From: Rhodocyclaceae bacterium
Lineage (GTDB): Bacteria > Pseudomonadota > Gammaproteobacteria > Burkholderiales > Rhodocyclaceae
Reading direction: 5' to 3'
Assembly (NCBI GenBank): GCA_020445745.1
Contig: JAGRGB010000175.1
Span: 1-61,906 of the forward strand
Length of the DNA: 61,906 nt
The translations under genes and the position numbers were made by a program. The notes below the pieces were generated by a model. That model saw nothing but the letters and a program-made list of their open reading frames with translations. It was not told the DNA's origin and did not search any database. Of this stretch, positions 1 to 9,103 are shown one piece after another; within the stretch, counting starts at the first letter, position 1; every line of letters begins with the position of its first letter.

Positions 1-503
1 AGTGGCCGTGAGCCGTCCAACACAAACCTGAACTCGCCGACCGGTCCGCCTGCGAAGCTGCCGTTCGGCCACCAACATCGTTTCGAGCGTGCCCAACGGC
101 CGCTTCCGCGGCGTTGCCTCTACCAGCGAATATCCGGTTTGGAAATGGCCAGGCGGCCTTTGCGGCCGATTGGGAAACGCCATCCTGACTGTCGCTGGTG
201 CTCTCGTCTTGTGCGTAGCGCCCCAACAGGGGCAAGCCAACGGCCATTCGGCTCACGCAAAGTGAGCTGCGACAGTCCGGATCTGCCGCGCGCCAGGGGC
301 GCCAAAGGTATCGGCGGCGTGCTCTGGCTGGCGCCGGTGGCGCGCTGCAACTGATAATGGACCATGTTTTCCAAGGGCCCGCAGCGCCCGGATTGCGCCC
401 GATCCAGCATCGCCGCATACCGTGTCAGGCACATGGGATACCCTCCGATGCTTTCACTCCCGTCAATACGGCTCTTCCAAACTCAGCCTTCCCTTCTCGC
501 CGT
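1..503. other. Degenerate intergenic stretch, no intact gene
   Basis: No reading frame here looks like a complete protein. The short frames are rich in Arg, Pro and Ser, as expected of non-coding GC-rich DNA. The only recognisable content is a sensor-kinase fragment near 291-374 (separate entry). The remainder may be decayed coding sequence or a dispersed repeat; I cannot tell from one window. Confidence 0.5.
285..434 (-). pseudogene. Fragment of a PhoQ-like sensor histidine kinase
   Basis: Read on the minus strand, 291-374 encodes ENMVHYQLQRATGASQS and then PIPLAPLA. The intact kinase at 1957-3291 has ENIVQYQLQRATTAGASQS followed by PLPLAPLV. The match is also clear in DNA (CTCTGGCTGGCGCCGG is shared) with a 6-base gap, so this is paralogous coding DNA and not chance. 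The matching piece lies just after the H-box region of the kinase. No H-box, ATP-binding domain or membrane segment is left. It is read as a relic of a duplicated or recombined kinase gene. Confidence 0.6.
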
Positions 504-1718
504 TCAGGATCCTCCGCTCCCAGTGGCCCCGTCTTCGACCCGGTTGCGGCCGCCCTGCTTCGCCTTGTATAGCGCATCGTCGGCCGCCTTGAGCAGCGCC
601 ATGGGGTGGGCGCCGGGCTCTGGTATCCGGGTGGACAGGCCGATGCTGACCGTCACGTTGGCACTGACCTCGGAACAGGGGTGCGGAATCTGCAGTTCCT
701 CCACGGCCCGGCGAAGCGACTCCAGGAAGTCCTTGGGGGCGCTGGTATCGGGCAGGATCAGCGCGAATTCCTCACCCCCGAAGCGGGCTACCGTATCGCC
801 GGGGCGGCGGCAGTGGCGCCGCAGGCAATTCGCGATCTGCTTGAGACAACGATCCCCCTCCAGATGACCGAGGCAATCGTTGTAGGCCTTGAAGCAGTCG
901 ATGTCGACCATCGCCACGGACAGGGGACTTTTCCCCCGGGCGGCCCGTTTCCACTCGCTTTCCAGCTGCTCGTCGAGAAAACGCCGGTTGGGGACGCCGG
1001 TCAGGCCGTCGGTCACGGACAGCCGGTCCAGCATCTGGTTGGCCGCCTTCAACTGCCCCAGCGTCTGGGCCCGGCGCTTCTCGGCCTGGTAATAGACACT
1101 GAAGACGATCATCGACAGCAGCAGGCAGCCGGACACGAGCAGGACCTGCAGGTCGTCGAAGCTGTGCAGCTTCTGTTCGATCAGGTATTGGAGGCGCGTT
1201 TCGACTGCGTCGGCTGCCTCGGAAAAATCCCGGAACACTTCGTCGAACTGCACATCGATGGGGGTGCCCGAGCCGGCCTCGTAGCGGCTTTCGTAGCGCT
1301 TCTGGCTTATTTCCCGGAATTTCTCGAGCTTGGCGACGGCGGCGTTGATGCCGTCGCGCATGCCGGCTTCGGTCAGCGGCTGGAAATCGCCCTCGCTGTT
1401 GTGGCCGCCGTGCAACATGGCGTTGGCGTACCAGAATGCGTTGTCGATATGTTCGGTGACTTTGTCGTAGGTCTCGGATTCGTCACCGCCGAGAATCTCT
1501 TCGAGCCACAGGTGGGCCAGGGTGGCCTCCAGCCTCATCTCCATCGCCGCATCCACCAGCGGTGCATATTTGGCGGTCATATGGTGGCCGGTGCGAGCGC
1601 TGACCAGGATCATCGAGACGGTGACCAGGGCGGTGACGGCGACGATCCAGAAGCCGCGCCACGGGAAGCGGAAGTCCGGGAAATTTTCGGGTTCGCGTTC
1701 TTGCGCAGGCGCTGGCAT
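504..1718 (-). CDS. Membrane-anchored diguanylate cyclase (GGDEF)
   Basis: Makes the second messenger c-di-GMP from two GTP. The 404-residue protein has a short cytoplasmic N-terminus, a first membrane helix at about residues 22-41, a roughly 150-residue periplasmic segment that is mostly helical, a second helix at about 192-211, and a C-terminal GGDEF domain. The active site reads GGEEF at 314-318, preceded by the RPGD inhibitory I-site at 305-308, so it should be active and product-inhibited. The domain opening DGLTGVPNRR is canonical. The periplasmic segment matches no sensor I can name, so the signal is unknown. It stands alone, downstream of the PhoPQ-like operon and in the same direction. 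A second cyclase lies at 20887-22038. Confidence 0.9.
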   Translation of the reverse strand: MPAPAQEREPENFPDFRFPWRGFWIVAVTALVTVSMILVSARTGHHMTAKYAPLVDAAMEMRLEATLAHLWLEEILGGDESETYDKVTEHIDNAFWYANAMLHGGHNSEGDFQPLTEAGMRDGINAAVAKLEKFREISQKRYESRYEAGSGTPIDVQFDEVFRDFSEAADAVETRLQYLIEQKLHSFDDLQVLLVSGCLLLSMIVFSVYYQAEKRRAQTLGQLKAANQMLDRLSVTDGLTGVPNRRFLDEQLESEWKRAARGKSPLSVAMVDIDCFKAYNDCLGHLEGDRCLKQIANCLRRHCRRPGDTVARFGGEEFALILPDTSAPKDFLESLRRAVEELQIPHPCSEVSANVTVSIGLSTRIPEPGAHPMALLKAADDALYKAKQGGRNRVEDGATGSGGS

Positions 1719-1863
1719 GGCTTCTCGTGCTGCTCTGTTCGTCCGGCCGTCGAATCGGTGGGTTACGGAGCATAGCTGACGGCCCCGAGTGTGAAGTGTT
1801 ATCGGCCTCTCAGTTCCCCTTCATTTGACATGGTTTTACCCCGGATCCGTGTCCAGAAAGACA

Positions 1864-1885
1864 CGAGCCGGCGCCCACCGGCTCG
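1864..1885 (-). terminator. Hairpin after the two-component operon
   Basis: CGAGCCGG and CCGGCTCG form a perfect 8-bp stem with a 6-base loop (CGCCCA), 72-93 bases past the kinase stop codon. There is no clear U-tract, so it may be a weak intrinsic terminator, an RNA 3'-end stabiliser, or chance in GC-rich DNA. Confidence 0.4.
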
Positions 1886-1956
1886 CGAGGGAGCCTGATC
1901 GGCCGTGGCTCGTCTGATTCCGACCTCGCCAGGCCGGCTTCCGAACACCGCGACGC

Positions 1957-3283
1957 TCAGGCCTGCCCCAGCCAAACTTCGACGCGCGCGCCGCCGCAAG
2001 CCGCACGCTCGATCCGTAGCTCGCCGAGATAGGCCAGCGCGATGTCGCGGACGATCGCCAGGCCGATGCCGTGCCCCGGTATCGTCTCGTCGCCGCGCTG
2101 GCCGCGGCCGAGCAGGCGCGCCGGATCGGCGATGCCGGGCCCGTCGTCCTCGACGACCAGCAGCAGGCCGCCCTCGCGTCGCTCGGCCTGCACGCTGACC
2201 CGGCTGCGCGCCCATTTGCAGGCGTTGTCGAGCAGGTTGCCGAGCAGTTCCATCGCGTCGCCCTCGTCGAGGCGCACCTGCAGGGCGTCGGCGATGTCGT
2301 GGCCGAGCGTCAGCCGCCGCCCGGCATGGACCTTGGCCATGGTGGCCAGCAGGCGTTCGACCAGGGGCGCCAGCGGCAGCGGTTGGGCACTCTGGCTGGC
2401 GCCGGCGGTGGTGGCACGCTGCAGCTGGTACTGGACGATGTTCTCCATGCGCTCGAGTTGCTCGCCGACCTCGGCGGGGTTCGCCGCGCCGCTGCTGCGC
2501 AGCACCGCGAGCGGCGTCTTCAGGCTGTGGGCAAGATCGCCCAGGGCGCCCCGATAGCGTTCGAGCTGGGCGCGCTCCCGGCGCAGCACGCGGTCGAGGT
2601 TTTCCGCCAGCGGCGCCAGCTCGGCCGGAAAGCGGCCGCCCACCTCGGTGGCGTCGCCGGATTCGATCGCCGCCAGCCGGCGGGCGAGCTGGCGCAGCGG
2701 GCCCAGGCCCCAGTTCTGCACGAGGATCAGCGCCAGCAGCAGCAGCACCGCCATCACCGCCAGCGCACTCCACAGGCTGCGGCGGTAGGCCCGGACTTCC
2801 AATTCGCGGGCGGCCAGCGGCGCGGCGACGCTGAAGGTGAGCTGCCGCGGCGTGGCTTCGACCGCCCAGCGCACGCCCTGGCTGACCACCCGATAGGCAG
2901 GGCCGTCGGTGGCGGCCTGCACTTCGTTGCGGCGCTCGCCGGCGGCCAGGCCGCGGGCGAACGGAATCGCGAGTCCCAGCGTCGAGCCGGAGGTCCATTG
3001 CTGGCGGCCGTCGCCCGCGACGATGGCCGCGTAGAGCCCGGAACCGGGCACGGCAAGACGGGCTTCGGGCAGTTGCCCGGGCATCGACAATCCCCCGTCC
3101 GCGGCGACGTCCAGCGCACCCATCAGCAGGTAGAGCAGGGCCTCGAGGCGCTCCCCCTGCGCGGCGTCGGCGCTGTCGCGGAAAGCGCGGTCCAGCACCG
3201 CGCCGGTCAGCACGACGAAGGCCAGCAGCACCGCCGCCGACACCCCCAGCAGCCGGGCGCGCAGCGACAGGCTGCGATCGGCC

Positions 3284-3291
<8 letters not shown>
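1957..3291 (-). CDS. PhoQ-like sensor histidine kinase
   Basis: Inner-membrane sensor that phosphorylates the response regulator encoded just upstream. The 444 residues run: membrane helix at about 11-30, periplasmic sensor at about 31-172, second helix at about 173-192, a HAMP-like linker, an H-box GDLAHSLKTP with His255, and a C-terminal ATPase with N-box NLLDNACKW and G-box DDGPGI. The H-box and short linker resemble the PhoQ family. The periplasmic domain is shorter than enterobacterial PhoQ and I see no obvious acidic patch, so divalent-cation sensing is not assured. The start overlaps the end of the regulator gene by 8 bases, which implies translational coupling. A relic of a related kinase lies at 285-434. 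Confidence 0.9.
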
Positions 3292-3967
<676 letters not shown>

Positions 3968-4030
3968 GCCGGTGGCGTCCTGCCTGTGCCAGGGGGTGGC
4001 CGGCGGCGACGGAGAGGCGCCTCGTCCATG

Positions 4031-4273
4031 TCAGCGCACCCGGCCGGTCTTGGCATCGACGATGACAATGCGTACTTCGCCGGAACGGGTCAGCACCTTG
4101 ACCCGGAACACCTTCTCGCCGCCGCGATCGGCACTGTCGACGCTCAGCACCCGGCCGCCGGTCTGCTTCTGGACCTTCGCCGCAGCCTGGTCACGGTCGA
4201 TCGCGTGGGCCAGCGGGGCGGCCGCCAGCAGCGCCGCGAGCAGCAGGGTGCGCAGGTTCGAAAGTCGGGGCAT
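4031..4273 (-). CDS. Small periplasmic PepSY-domain protein
   Basis: An 80-residue protein with a cleavable-looking signal peptide (hydrophobic LLLAALLAAAPLAHA) followed by one PepSY domain: IDRDQAAAKVQKQTGGRVLS, then FRVKVLTRSGEVRIVIVDAKTGRVR. Single PepSY proteins are periplasmic and often sit beside PhoPQ-like systems in Proteobacteria, where they are thought to modulate signalling or envelope proteases. Position between the glycine-zipper gene and the regulator supports a role in the same stress response. The exact function cannot be read from sequence. Confidence 0.85.
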   Translation of the reverse strand: MPRLSNLRTLLLAALLAAAPLAHAIDRDQAAAKVQKQTGGRVLSVDSADRGGEKVFRVKVLTRSGEVRIVIVDAKTGRVR

Positions 4274-4317
4274 GGCGCTTCCTCGGTCGGACAGGGGATG
4301 ATTGTCGCAGCTTGGGC

Positions 4318-4890
4318 TTACCAGCGTCGATCGTCGTCGCGGCGGTGTCCGCGATCTTCCCTGCGGTCTCGACCGCCCACTTCGACCCAGCGGCCCGGAC
4401 GCTCGCGCATGAAGCGCGTGTGTTCGTGGCCGTGGTGCCGGTAGCTGACACGGTAGCCCACCAGACGCTGCTCGGTTCGATACTCGACGTGGCAGCGGGC
4501 CTCGTCGCGGCCGCGATGGCCGACTCGCAGGAGGTGGGCCTTGTCGATCTGGTTGCCGACCACCGCGCCGATCACCGCACCGACTGCGGTGGTGGCGATC
4601 TGGCCGTCGCCGCGGCCCACCTGATGGCCGATGATGCCGCCGGCGATGCCGCCGATCACCGCGCCGGCCTGGGAGTGGCGACGGCGATCGTCGTAGCGAT
4701 GGTCGCCGCGGCGGCCCTCGCGATGGCCCGGGCGGCACACCTCCTGGGCAACCCGTTCGCTCTTGTACACCGGCACGACATCGGTCACCCGCGCCCGGTG
4801 ACCCGGGCCGTGCTCCCACTGCCCGGCATGGGCGAAGGACATCACACCCGACAGGGCGGTTGCGACGAGAATGGTCTTGATCGATTTCAT
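4318..4890 (-). CDS. Exported glycine-zipper protein
   Basis: A 190-residue protein with an N-terminal signal peptide (MKSIKTILVATALSGVMSFAHA), a charged linker rich in Arg and His, a glycine-zipper helix pair (AGAVIGGIAGGIIGHQVG, then AVGAVIGAVVGNQID), and a C-terminal tail holding CHVEYRTEQRLVGYRVSYR. This is the architecture of outer-membrane 17-kDa-antigen-like proteins. AAGGAAGAG lies a few bases upstream of the ATG at 4890. It is the first gene of the PhoPQ-like operon and is preceded by the 11-bp-period repeat, so it is a likely direct target of the regulator. Confidence 0.85.
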   Translation of the reverse strand: MKSIKTILVATALSGVMSFAHAGQWEHGPGHRARVTDVVPVYKSERVAQEVCRPGHREGRRGDHRYDDRRRHSQAGAVIGGIAGGIIGHQVGRGDGQIATTAVGAVIGAVVGNQIDKAHLLRVGHRGRDEARCHVEYRTEQRLVGYRVSYRHHGHEHTRFMRERPGRWVEVGGRDRREDRGHRRDDDRRW

Positions 4891-4942
4891 TTCGCTCTTC
4901 CTTGTTGTGGTGGCGGAGGCCGTCGTGGCTTCCATGGCTGCC

Positions 4943-4978
4943 AGACTAGAGGAGCGAGGCTGAACGATTGCTGAACGA
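4943..4978 (-). promoter_or_regulatory. PhoP-type direct repeat and -10 of the PhoPQ-like operon
   Basis: GCTGAACGA occurs twice, at 4959-4967 and 4970-4978 (plus-strand reading), exactly 11 bp apart. On the minus strand this is CGTTCAGC-N3-CGTTCAGC. Eleven bases beyond the second half-site comes TAGTCT (4948-4943), a fair -10, with no good -35. That is the layout of PhoP-activated promoters, where the repeat replaces the -35. A start near 4936 would give a leader of about 45 bases before the ATG at 4890. The rest of the divergent 4891-5206 gap towards phaC shows nothing else that I can name. Confidence 0.6.
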
Positions 4979-5206
4979 GCGGGCACGTCCGTCAGCGCGC
5001 GTGAAGGGGCGGGCAGTGCCGGTACTTTCTTCGCGGCATCGACGGACACCGGCACCGACGGCCCCGAGGAAGCGCGCGCGGCCTGCGCCGCCACTCGCGC
5101 GATGCATTTCCCGGACCTGCTCGCGAGACCACCCGTTGACCCAGCACATGGCGGGGGCCATCGGTCGCCACTAGCATCCAAGTGTATCGATGGCGAAGGA
5201 ACGGCA

Positions 5207-7108
5207 ATGAACACGCGTCAAGTCGGTGCACCTGAATCCAGCCCGGCCCTATCGCCGGCGTCGCTGTTCGAACAGGGACGCGACCTGGCGGCGGCGTGGA
5301 TGCGGGCGTGGCCCGCGATGCGCGCCTGGCAATCCGGCGTTGCGCCGGCGCGGCCAGGACGCTCGCGCGAAGAACCGGCGTTCGACGACATCGACCCGCC
5401 GGCCAGCGTCGATCGTCTGCTGCATGCCGGCATGGGCCGCATGACGATGGGCATTTCCCCCGCCAGCCTGCTGCTCGCGTGGAGCGACTGGATGCTTCAC
5501 CTGGCGATGTCGCCGGGCAAGTGGGAGCGGATGGGCGAGAAGTACCTGCGCAAGCTGGTGCGCTACGGCAACTACGCGATGCGCGCCGCCGCCGACCCGT
5601 CGGTGCCGCCGTGCATCGAGCCCCTGCCCCAGGATCAGCGCTTCCGCGGCCCGCACTGGCAGCAGTGGCCGTTCAACCTGGTGTGGCAGGGTTTCCTGCT
5701 GCAGCAGCAGTGGTGGTACAGCGCGACGACCGGCATCGGCGGCGTGTCCCGTCATCACGAGCAGGTGGTTTCGTTTCTCGCCCGCCAGCTGCTGGACATG
5801 GTATCGCCGGTCAATTTCATCGCCACCAACCCGGAGGTGCAGGAGGCGACGGTGCGCGAAATCGGCGAAAACCTGGTACGCGGCGGCCAGTACCTGTGGG
5901 AAGACTGGGAGCGCGCGGTGGGCGGCAAGGCGCCGGTCGGGGCCGACGCCTTCCAGGCCGGTCGCGATGTCGCGGTGACGCCCGGCAGCGTGGTGTTCCG
6001 CAATCGCCTGATCGAGCTGATCCAGTACATGCCGACCACCAAGGAGGTGTTCGCCGAACCGGTGCTGATCGTGCCGGCCTGGATCATGAAGTACTACATC
6101 CTCGATCTCTCGCCGGACAACTCGCTGGTCCGCTACCTGGTGGACCGCGGGCATACGGTGTTCGTGATCTCGTGGCACAACCCGACCGCCATCGACCGGG
6201 ATCTCGGCATGGACGACTATCTCCGCCTCGGTGTGCTCGATGCCCTCAAGGCGGTGCGCGCGATCGTGCCGGACAGCCGCGTCAATGCCGTCGGCTACTG
6301 CCTGGGCGGCACCTTGCTGTCGATCGCGGCGGCCTGGCTGGCGCGGGAGCGGGACGCAGCGCTGGCGACGGTCACGCTGCTCGCCGCCCAGACCGACTTC
6401 AGCGAGCCGGGAGAGTTGTCGCTGTTCATCGACCACAGCCAGCTCGACTACCTGGAAGACATCATGTGGGACCAGGGCTATCTCGACACCAAGCAGATGG
6501 CCGGAGCCTTCCAGCTGATGCGCTCGAACGACCTGATCTGGTCGCGGATGGTCAACGCGTACCTGCTCGGGCGGCGCGAGCCGATGACCGGCCTGATGGC
6601 GTGGAACGCCGACGCCACGCGGATGCCCTTCCGGATGCACAGCGAATACCTGCGACGCTGCTTCCTGGACAACGAGCTGTTCGAGGGGCGCTACGAGATC
6701 GGCGATCGGCCGGTGGCCCTGAGCGACATCCGCGCGCCGATGTTCGTGGTGGCCACCGAGCGCGATCACGTTTCGCCGTGGCGATCGGTCTATCAGATCA
6801 GGCTGATCACCGACACCAGTGTCAGCTTCCTGCTGTGCAGCGGTGGCCACAACACCGGGATCGTCAGCGAACCCGGCCATCCGCGCCGGCACTACCGCAT
6901 CGCCCATACCGAGGACGGTGCCCGCTATGTCGACCCCGACAACTGGTATGCGGCGACGCCGCCCCGGACCGGGTCGTGGTGGCCGGCATGGGCCGAGTGG
7001 CTGGAGTCGCAGTCGAGCGGCCGGCACGAGCCGCCCCGGCCGGGACACGACCACCCGGATTTCCCGGCGCTCGGAGCCGCGCCGGGCAGCTACGTGTTCG
7101 AGCGCTAG
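5207..7108 (+). CDS. phaC: Class I-like poly(3-hydroxyalkanoate) synthase
   Basis: Polymerises 3-hydroxyacyl-CoA into storage polyester at the granule surface. The 633-residue protein has the PhaC N-terminal domain and an alpha/beta-hydrolase core. The modified lipase box GYCLGG carries nucleophile Cys365. D520 (ERDHVSPW) and His548 (GGHNTG) complete the triad. AAGGA lies just upstream of ATG 5207, which decides the start. No phaA, phaB or phasin gene is nearby. This longer, standalone type often sits with a beta-CASP MBL protein, as here (convergent, 21 bases away), in clusters separate from the main pha operon. It may therefore be a second synthase. Confidence 0.9.
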   Translation: MNTRQVGAPESSPALSPASLFEQGRDLAAAWMRAWPAMRAWQSGVAPARPGRSREEPAFDDIDPPASVDRLLHAGMGRMTMGISPASLLLAWSDWMLHLAMSPGKWERMGEKYLRKLVRYGNYAMRAAADPSVPPCIEPLPQDQRFRGPHWQQWPFNLVWQGFLLQQQWWYSATTGIGGVSRHHEQVVSFLARQLLDMVSPVNFIATNPEVQEATVREIGENLVRGGQYLWEDWERAVGGKAPVGADAFQAGRDVAVTPGSVVFRNRLIELIQYMPTTKEVFAEPVLIVPAWIMKYYILDLSPDNSLVRYLVDRGHTVFVISWHNPTAIDRDLGMDDYLRLGVLDALKAVRAIVPDSRVNAVGYCLGGTLLSIAAAWLARERDAALATVTLLAAQTDFSEPGELSLFIDHSQLDYLEDIMWDQGYLDTKQMAGAFQLMRSNDLIWSRMVNAYLLGRREPMTGLMAWNADATRMPFRMHSEYLRRCFLDNELFEGRYEIGDRPVALSDIRAPMFVVATERDHVSPWRSVYQIRLITDTSVSFLLCSGGHNTGIVSEPGHPRRHYRIAHTEDGARYVDPDNWYAATPPRTGSWWPAWAEWLESQSSGRHEPPRPGHDHPDFPALGAAPGSYVFER

Positions 7109-7112
7109 GGGC

Positions 7113-7124
7113 GCAGGCGCCTGC
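7113..7124. repeat. Short palindrome between convergent genes
   Basis: GCAGGCGCCTGC is a perfect 12-bp palindrome in the 21-base gap between the convergent phaC and MBL genes. It could serve as a small bidirectional terminator stem, but the stem is short and no T-run follows. Confidence 0.25.
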
Positions 7125-7129
7125 TGCCC

Positions 7130-8539
7130 TCAGTCGAGGCGGTAGGGCTCGCCGCGCCGGGGAATGTCGATCGCGGCCCACCCCATCTGCTGGCGCAGTG
7201 CGTCGCGCAGCGCGACGGAGGCGCCGGCCTCGCCGTGGACGACGAAGGTGTGCCGTGGCGGCGCCTCGAACCCCGCCAGCCAGGCGAGCAGCGCCTTGCG
7301 ATCGGCATGGGCCGACAGGCCGCCAATGGTGTGGACCTGGGCCCGCACCGCGATCCGCTCGCCGAAGAGCGTGACCTGACGAACGCCGTCGACCAGCCGT
7401 CGCCCGAGCGAGCCTGCGGCCTGGAAGCCGCAGATGACGATGCTGCACGCACTGCGGCCGAGGTTGTACTTGAGGTGATGGCGGATCCTGCCCGCGTCGC
7501 ACATGCCGCTGGCCGAGATGATCACCAGGCCGGCACGCTGCGAATTGAGCGCGATCGACTCCTCCACGTCGGCCACGAAGCGCACCGCGAAGCGCTCCCG
7601 GTGGGCCTCCATCCACGCCAGCAGCTCGCGGGTCGGGGCGTCCCACAGCGACCCGAAGTCCATCGTCAGGCCGGTCACCGCGGTGGCCATCGGCGAGTCC
7701 ACCACCACCTGCAGCGGCGGCGCCCTGCCCGCGCGCACCAGCTCGGCGAGGAAGAAGATCAACTCCTGGGTCCGGCCGACCGCGAAGGCCGGAATGATCA
7801 CGTTGCCGCCACGCCGCTCGAGCGTGTCGTGCAATACCGCCACCAGTTCCGCCTCGGTGTCGGCGAGCGCGCGATGGGTGCGGTCGCCGTAGGTCGACTC
7901 GACGCACAGCACGTCGGCGCGCCTCACCGCCACCGGGTCGCGCAGCACCGGCCGATTGGGCTGGCCGAGATCGCCACTGAACACCAGGCGTCGCGTCCGC
8001 CCCCCCGAATCGACGTCGATCTCGAGGATCGCGGAGCCGAGGATGTGGCCGGCGTCGCGAAATCGGCAGCGCACCTTCGGGTGCGGCGACAGCTCGTCGT
8101 CGTAGCGTAGCGGGCGCAACCGGGCGAGGCTCGCCTGGGCCTGGGCGACGGTGTAGAGCATCGGCGCCGCCCGCAGGTGCTTGTGCCGCTTGCGGTGGCT
8201 TTCCCGCGCGGCCCGCTCGGCCTCCTTCTCCTGGATGTGGGCCGAATCCAGCAGCATCACCTCGAGCAGGCGGACGGTCGCCTCGGTCGCATGGATCGGC
8301 CCGCGATAGCCCAGCGCGACGAGCCTCGGCAGCAGCCCCGAGTGATCGATGTGGGCATGGGTGAGCAGCACGAAATCGATCTCGCCGAGATCGAAGTCGA
8401 GGGCCTCGAGGTTCCGGCGTCCGGCTTCCCGCCCCCCCTGGAACATGCCGCAATCGACCAGGAAGGCGACGCCGTCGCTGCGAACGCGGGTGCACGACCC
8501 GGTGACCTCGCCAGCCGCCCCGAAGAACGTAAACTCCAT
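7130..8539 (-). CDS. Beta-CASP metallo-beta-lactamase (RNA-processing type)
   Basis: A 469-residue two-metal hydrolase of the CPSF/YSH1-like beta-CASP group, probably a ribonuclease. The MBL signature THAHIDH gives H61, H63, D65 and H66. Downstream ligands appear in FRDAGHILGSA and FSGDLGQ. The beta-CASP part ends with IISASGMCDAGRI and GGLSAHAD, followed by an RMMBL-like C-terminus (FVVHGEAGASVALRDAL). The start at 8539 (MEFTFFGAAGEVTGSC) is chosen because GGGGGGAT precedes it and the motif begins there. Related proteins are encoded beside PHA synthases and acetate kinase, so a link to PHA or low-oxygen physiology is possible but inferred only from context. Confidence 0.88.
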   Translation of the reverse strand: MEFTFFGAAGEVTGSCTRVRSDGVAFLVDCGMFQGGREAGRRNLEALDFDLGEIDFVLLTHAHIDHSGLLPRLVALGYRGPIHATEATVRLLEVMLLDSAHIQEKEAERAARESHRKRHKHLRAAPMLYTVAQAQASLARLRPLRYDDELSPHPKVRCRFRDAGHILGSAILEIDVDSGGRTRRLVFSGDLGQPNRPVLRDPVAVRRADVLCVESTYGDRTHRALADTEAELVAVLHDTLERRGGNVIIPAFAVGRTQELIFFLAELVRAGRAPPLQVVVDSPMATAVTGLTMDFGSLWDAPTRELLAWMEAHRERFAVRFVADVEESIALNSQRAGLVIISASGMCDAGRIRHHLKYNLGRSACSIVICGFQAAGSLGRRLVDGVRQVTLFGERIAVRAQVHTIGGLSAHADRKALLAWLAGFEAPPRHTFVVHGEAGASVALRDALRQQMGWAAIDIPRRGEPYRLD

Positions 8540-8689
8540 CGGATCCCCCCTTGGCCACGACCCGCGCACGCGAGAACCCACGACTGCGGCCGCTTGCGCC
8601 TGATTTGGGTGTAGTCGCGTCGCGCACGATGCGCAATGCGCGCGGCGAGCGGGCCGACGACGCTCGCGCCGGCTCGCGCGGGACCGCCC

Positions 8690-9103
8690 TCAGCGGCGGG
8701 CGGCCGCGTGCTTGACCTCGGCGAACACCGGACCCCACATCGGATGGCCGACTTCGGCGCGCGCCAGCTCGAAGCCGGGGTCGATCGCCAGCAGCGCGCC
8801 GAAGTGATGGCGGCAGGCGTCCAGTCGCGATTCGACGCAGGCGATGAAGGCCGCGAGCTTGTGCGCCTCGACCTTTTCTTCGGTGTTGCCGAGGCCGAGC
8901 GTGAGCGCTTCCTCCAGCCACAGCCGGGCCTGTTCGTAGCGACCCTGCTCGTAGCGCTGGCGACCCTGTTCCAGGGCCAGCCTGGCGCTTTGCCAGTTGC
9001 GGCCGCGGTCCACCACCGGTGCCGCGCCCTGGCGCGCCGCGCAGGCGGACAACAGCAGCGCCAGCAGCGCGGCGCCGGCGATACGGCAGATGCGGGGGCT
9101 CAT
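8690..9103 (-). CDS. TPR-like outer-membrane lipoprotein
   Basis: A 137-residue protein starting with a lipoprotein signal (ALLALLLSAC, lipidated Cys21) and then TPR-type helices (ARLALEQGRQRYEQGRYEQARLWLEEAL, then a second pair to about residue 115). Its ATG overlaps the stop of the upstream Ser/Thr kinase gene (ATGA at 9103-9100), so the two are co-translated. Small TPR lipoproteins of this form accompany kinase/phosphatase/FHA sets, including those of type VI secretion loci. No T6SS gene is present in this window. Confidence 0.8.
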   Translation of the reverse strand: MSPRICRIAGAALLALLLSACAARQGAAPVVDRGRNWQSARLALEQGRQRYEQGRYEQARLWLEEALTLGLGNTEEKVEAHKLAAFIACVESRLDACRHHFGALLAIDPGFELARAEVGHPMWGPVFAEVKHAAARR

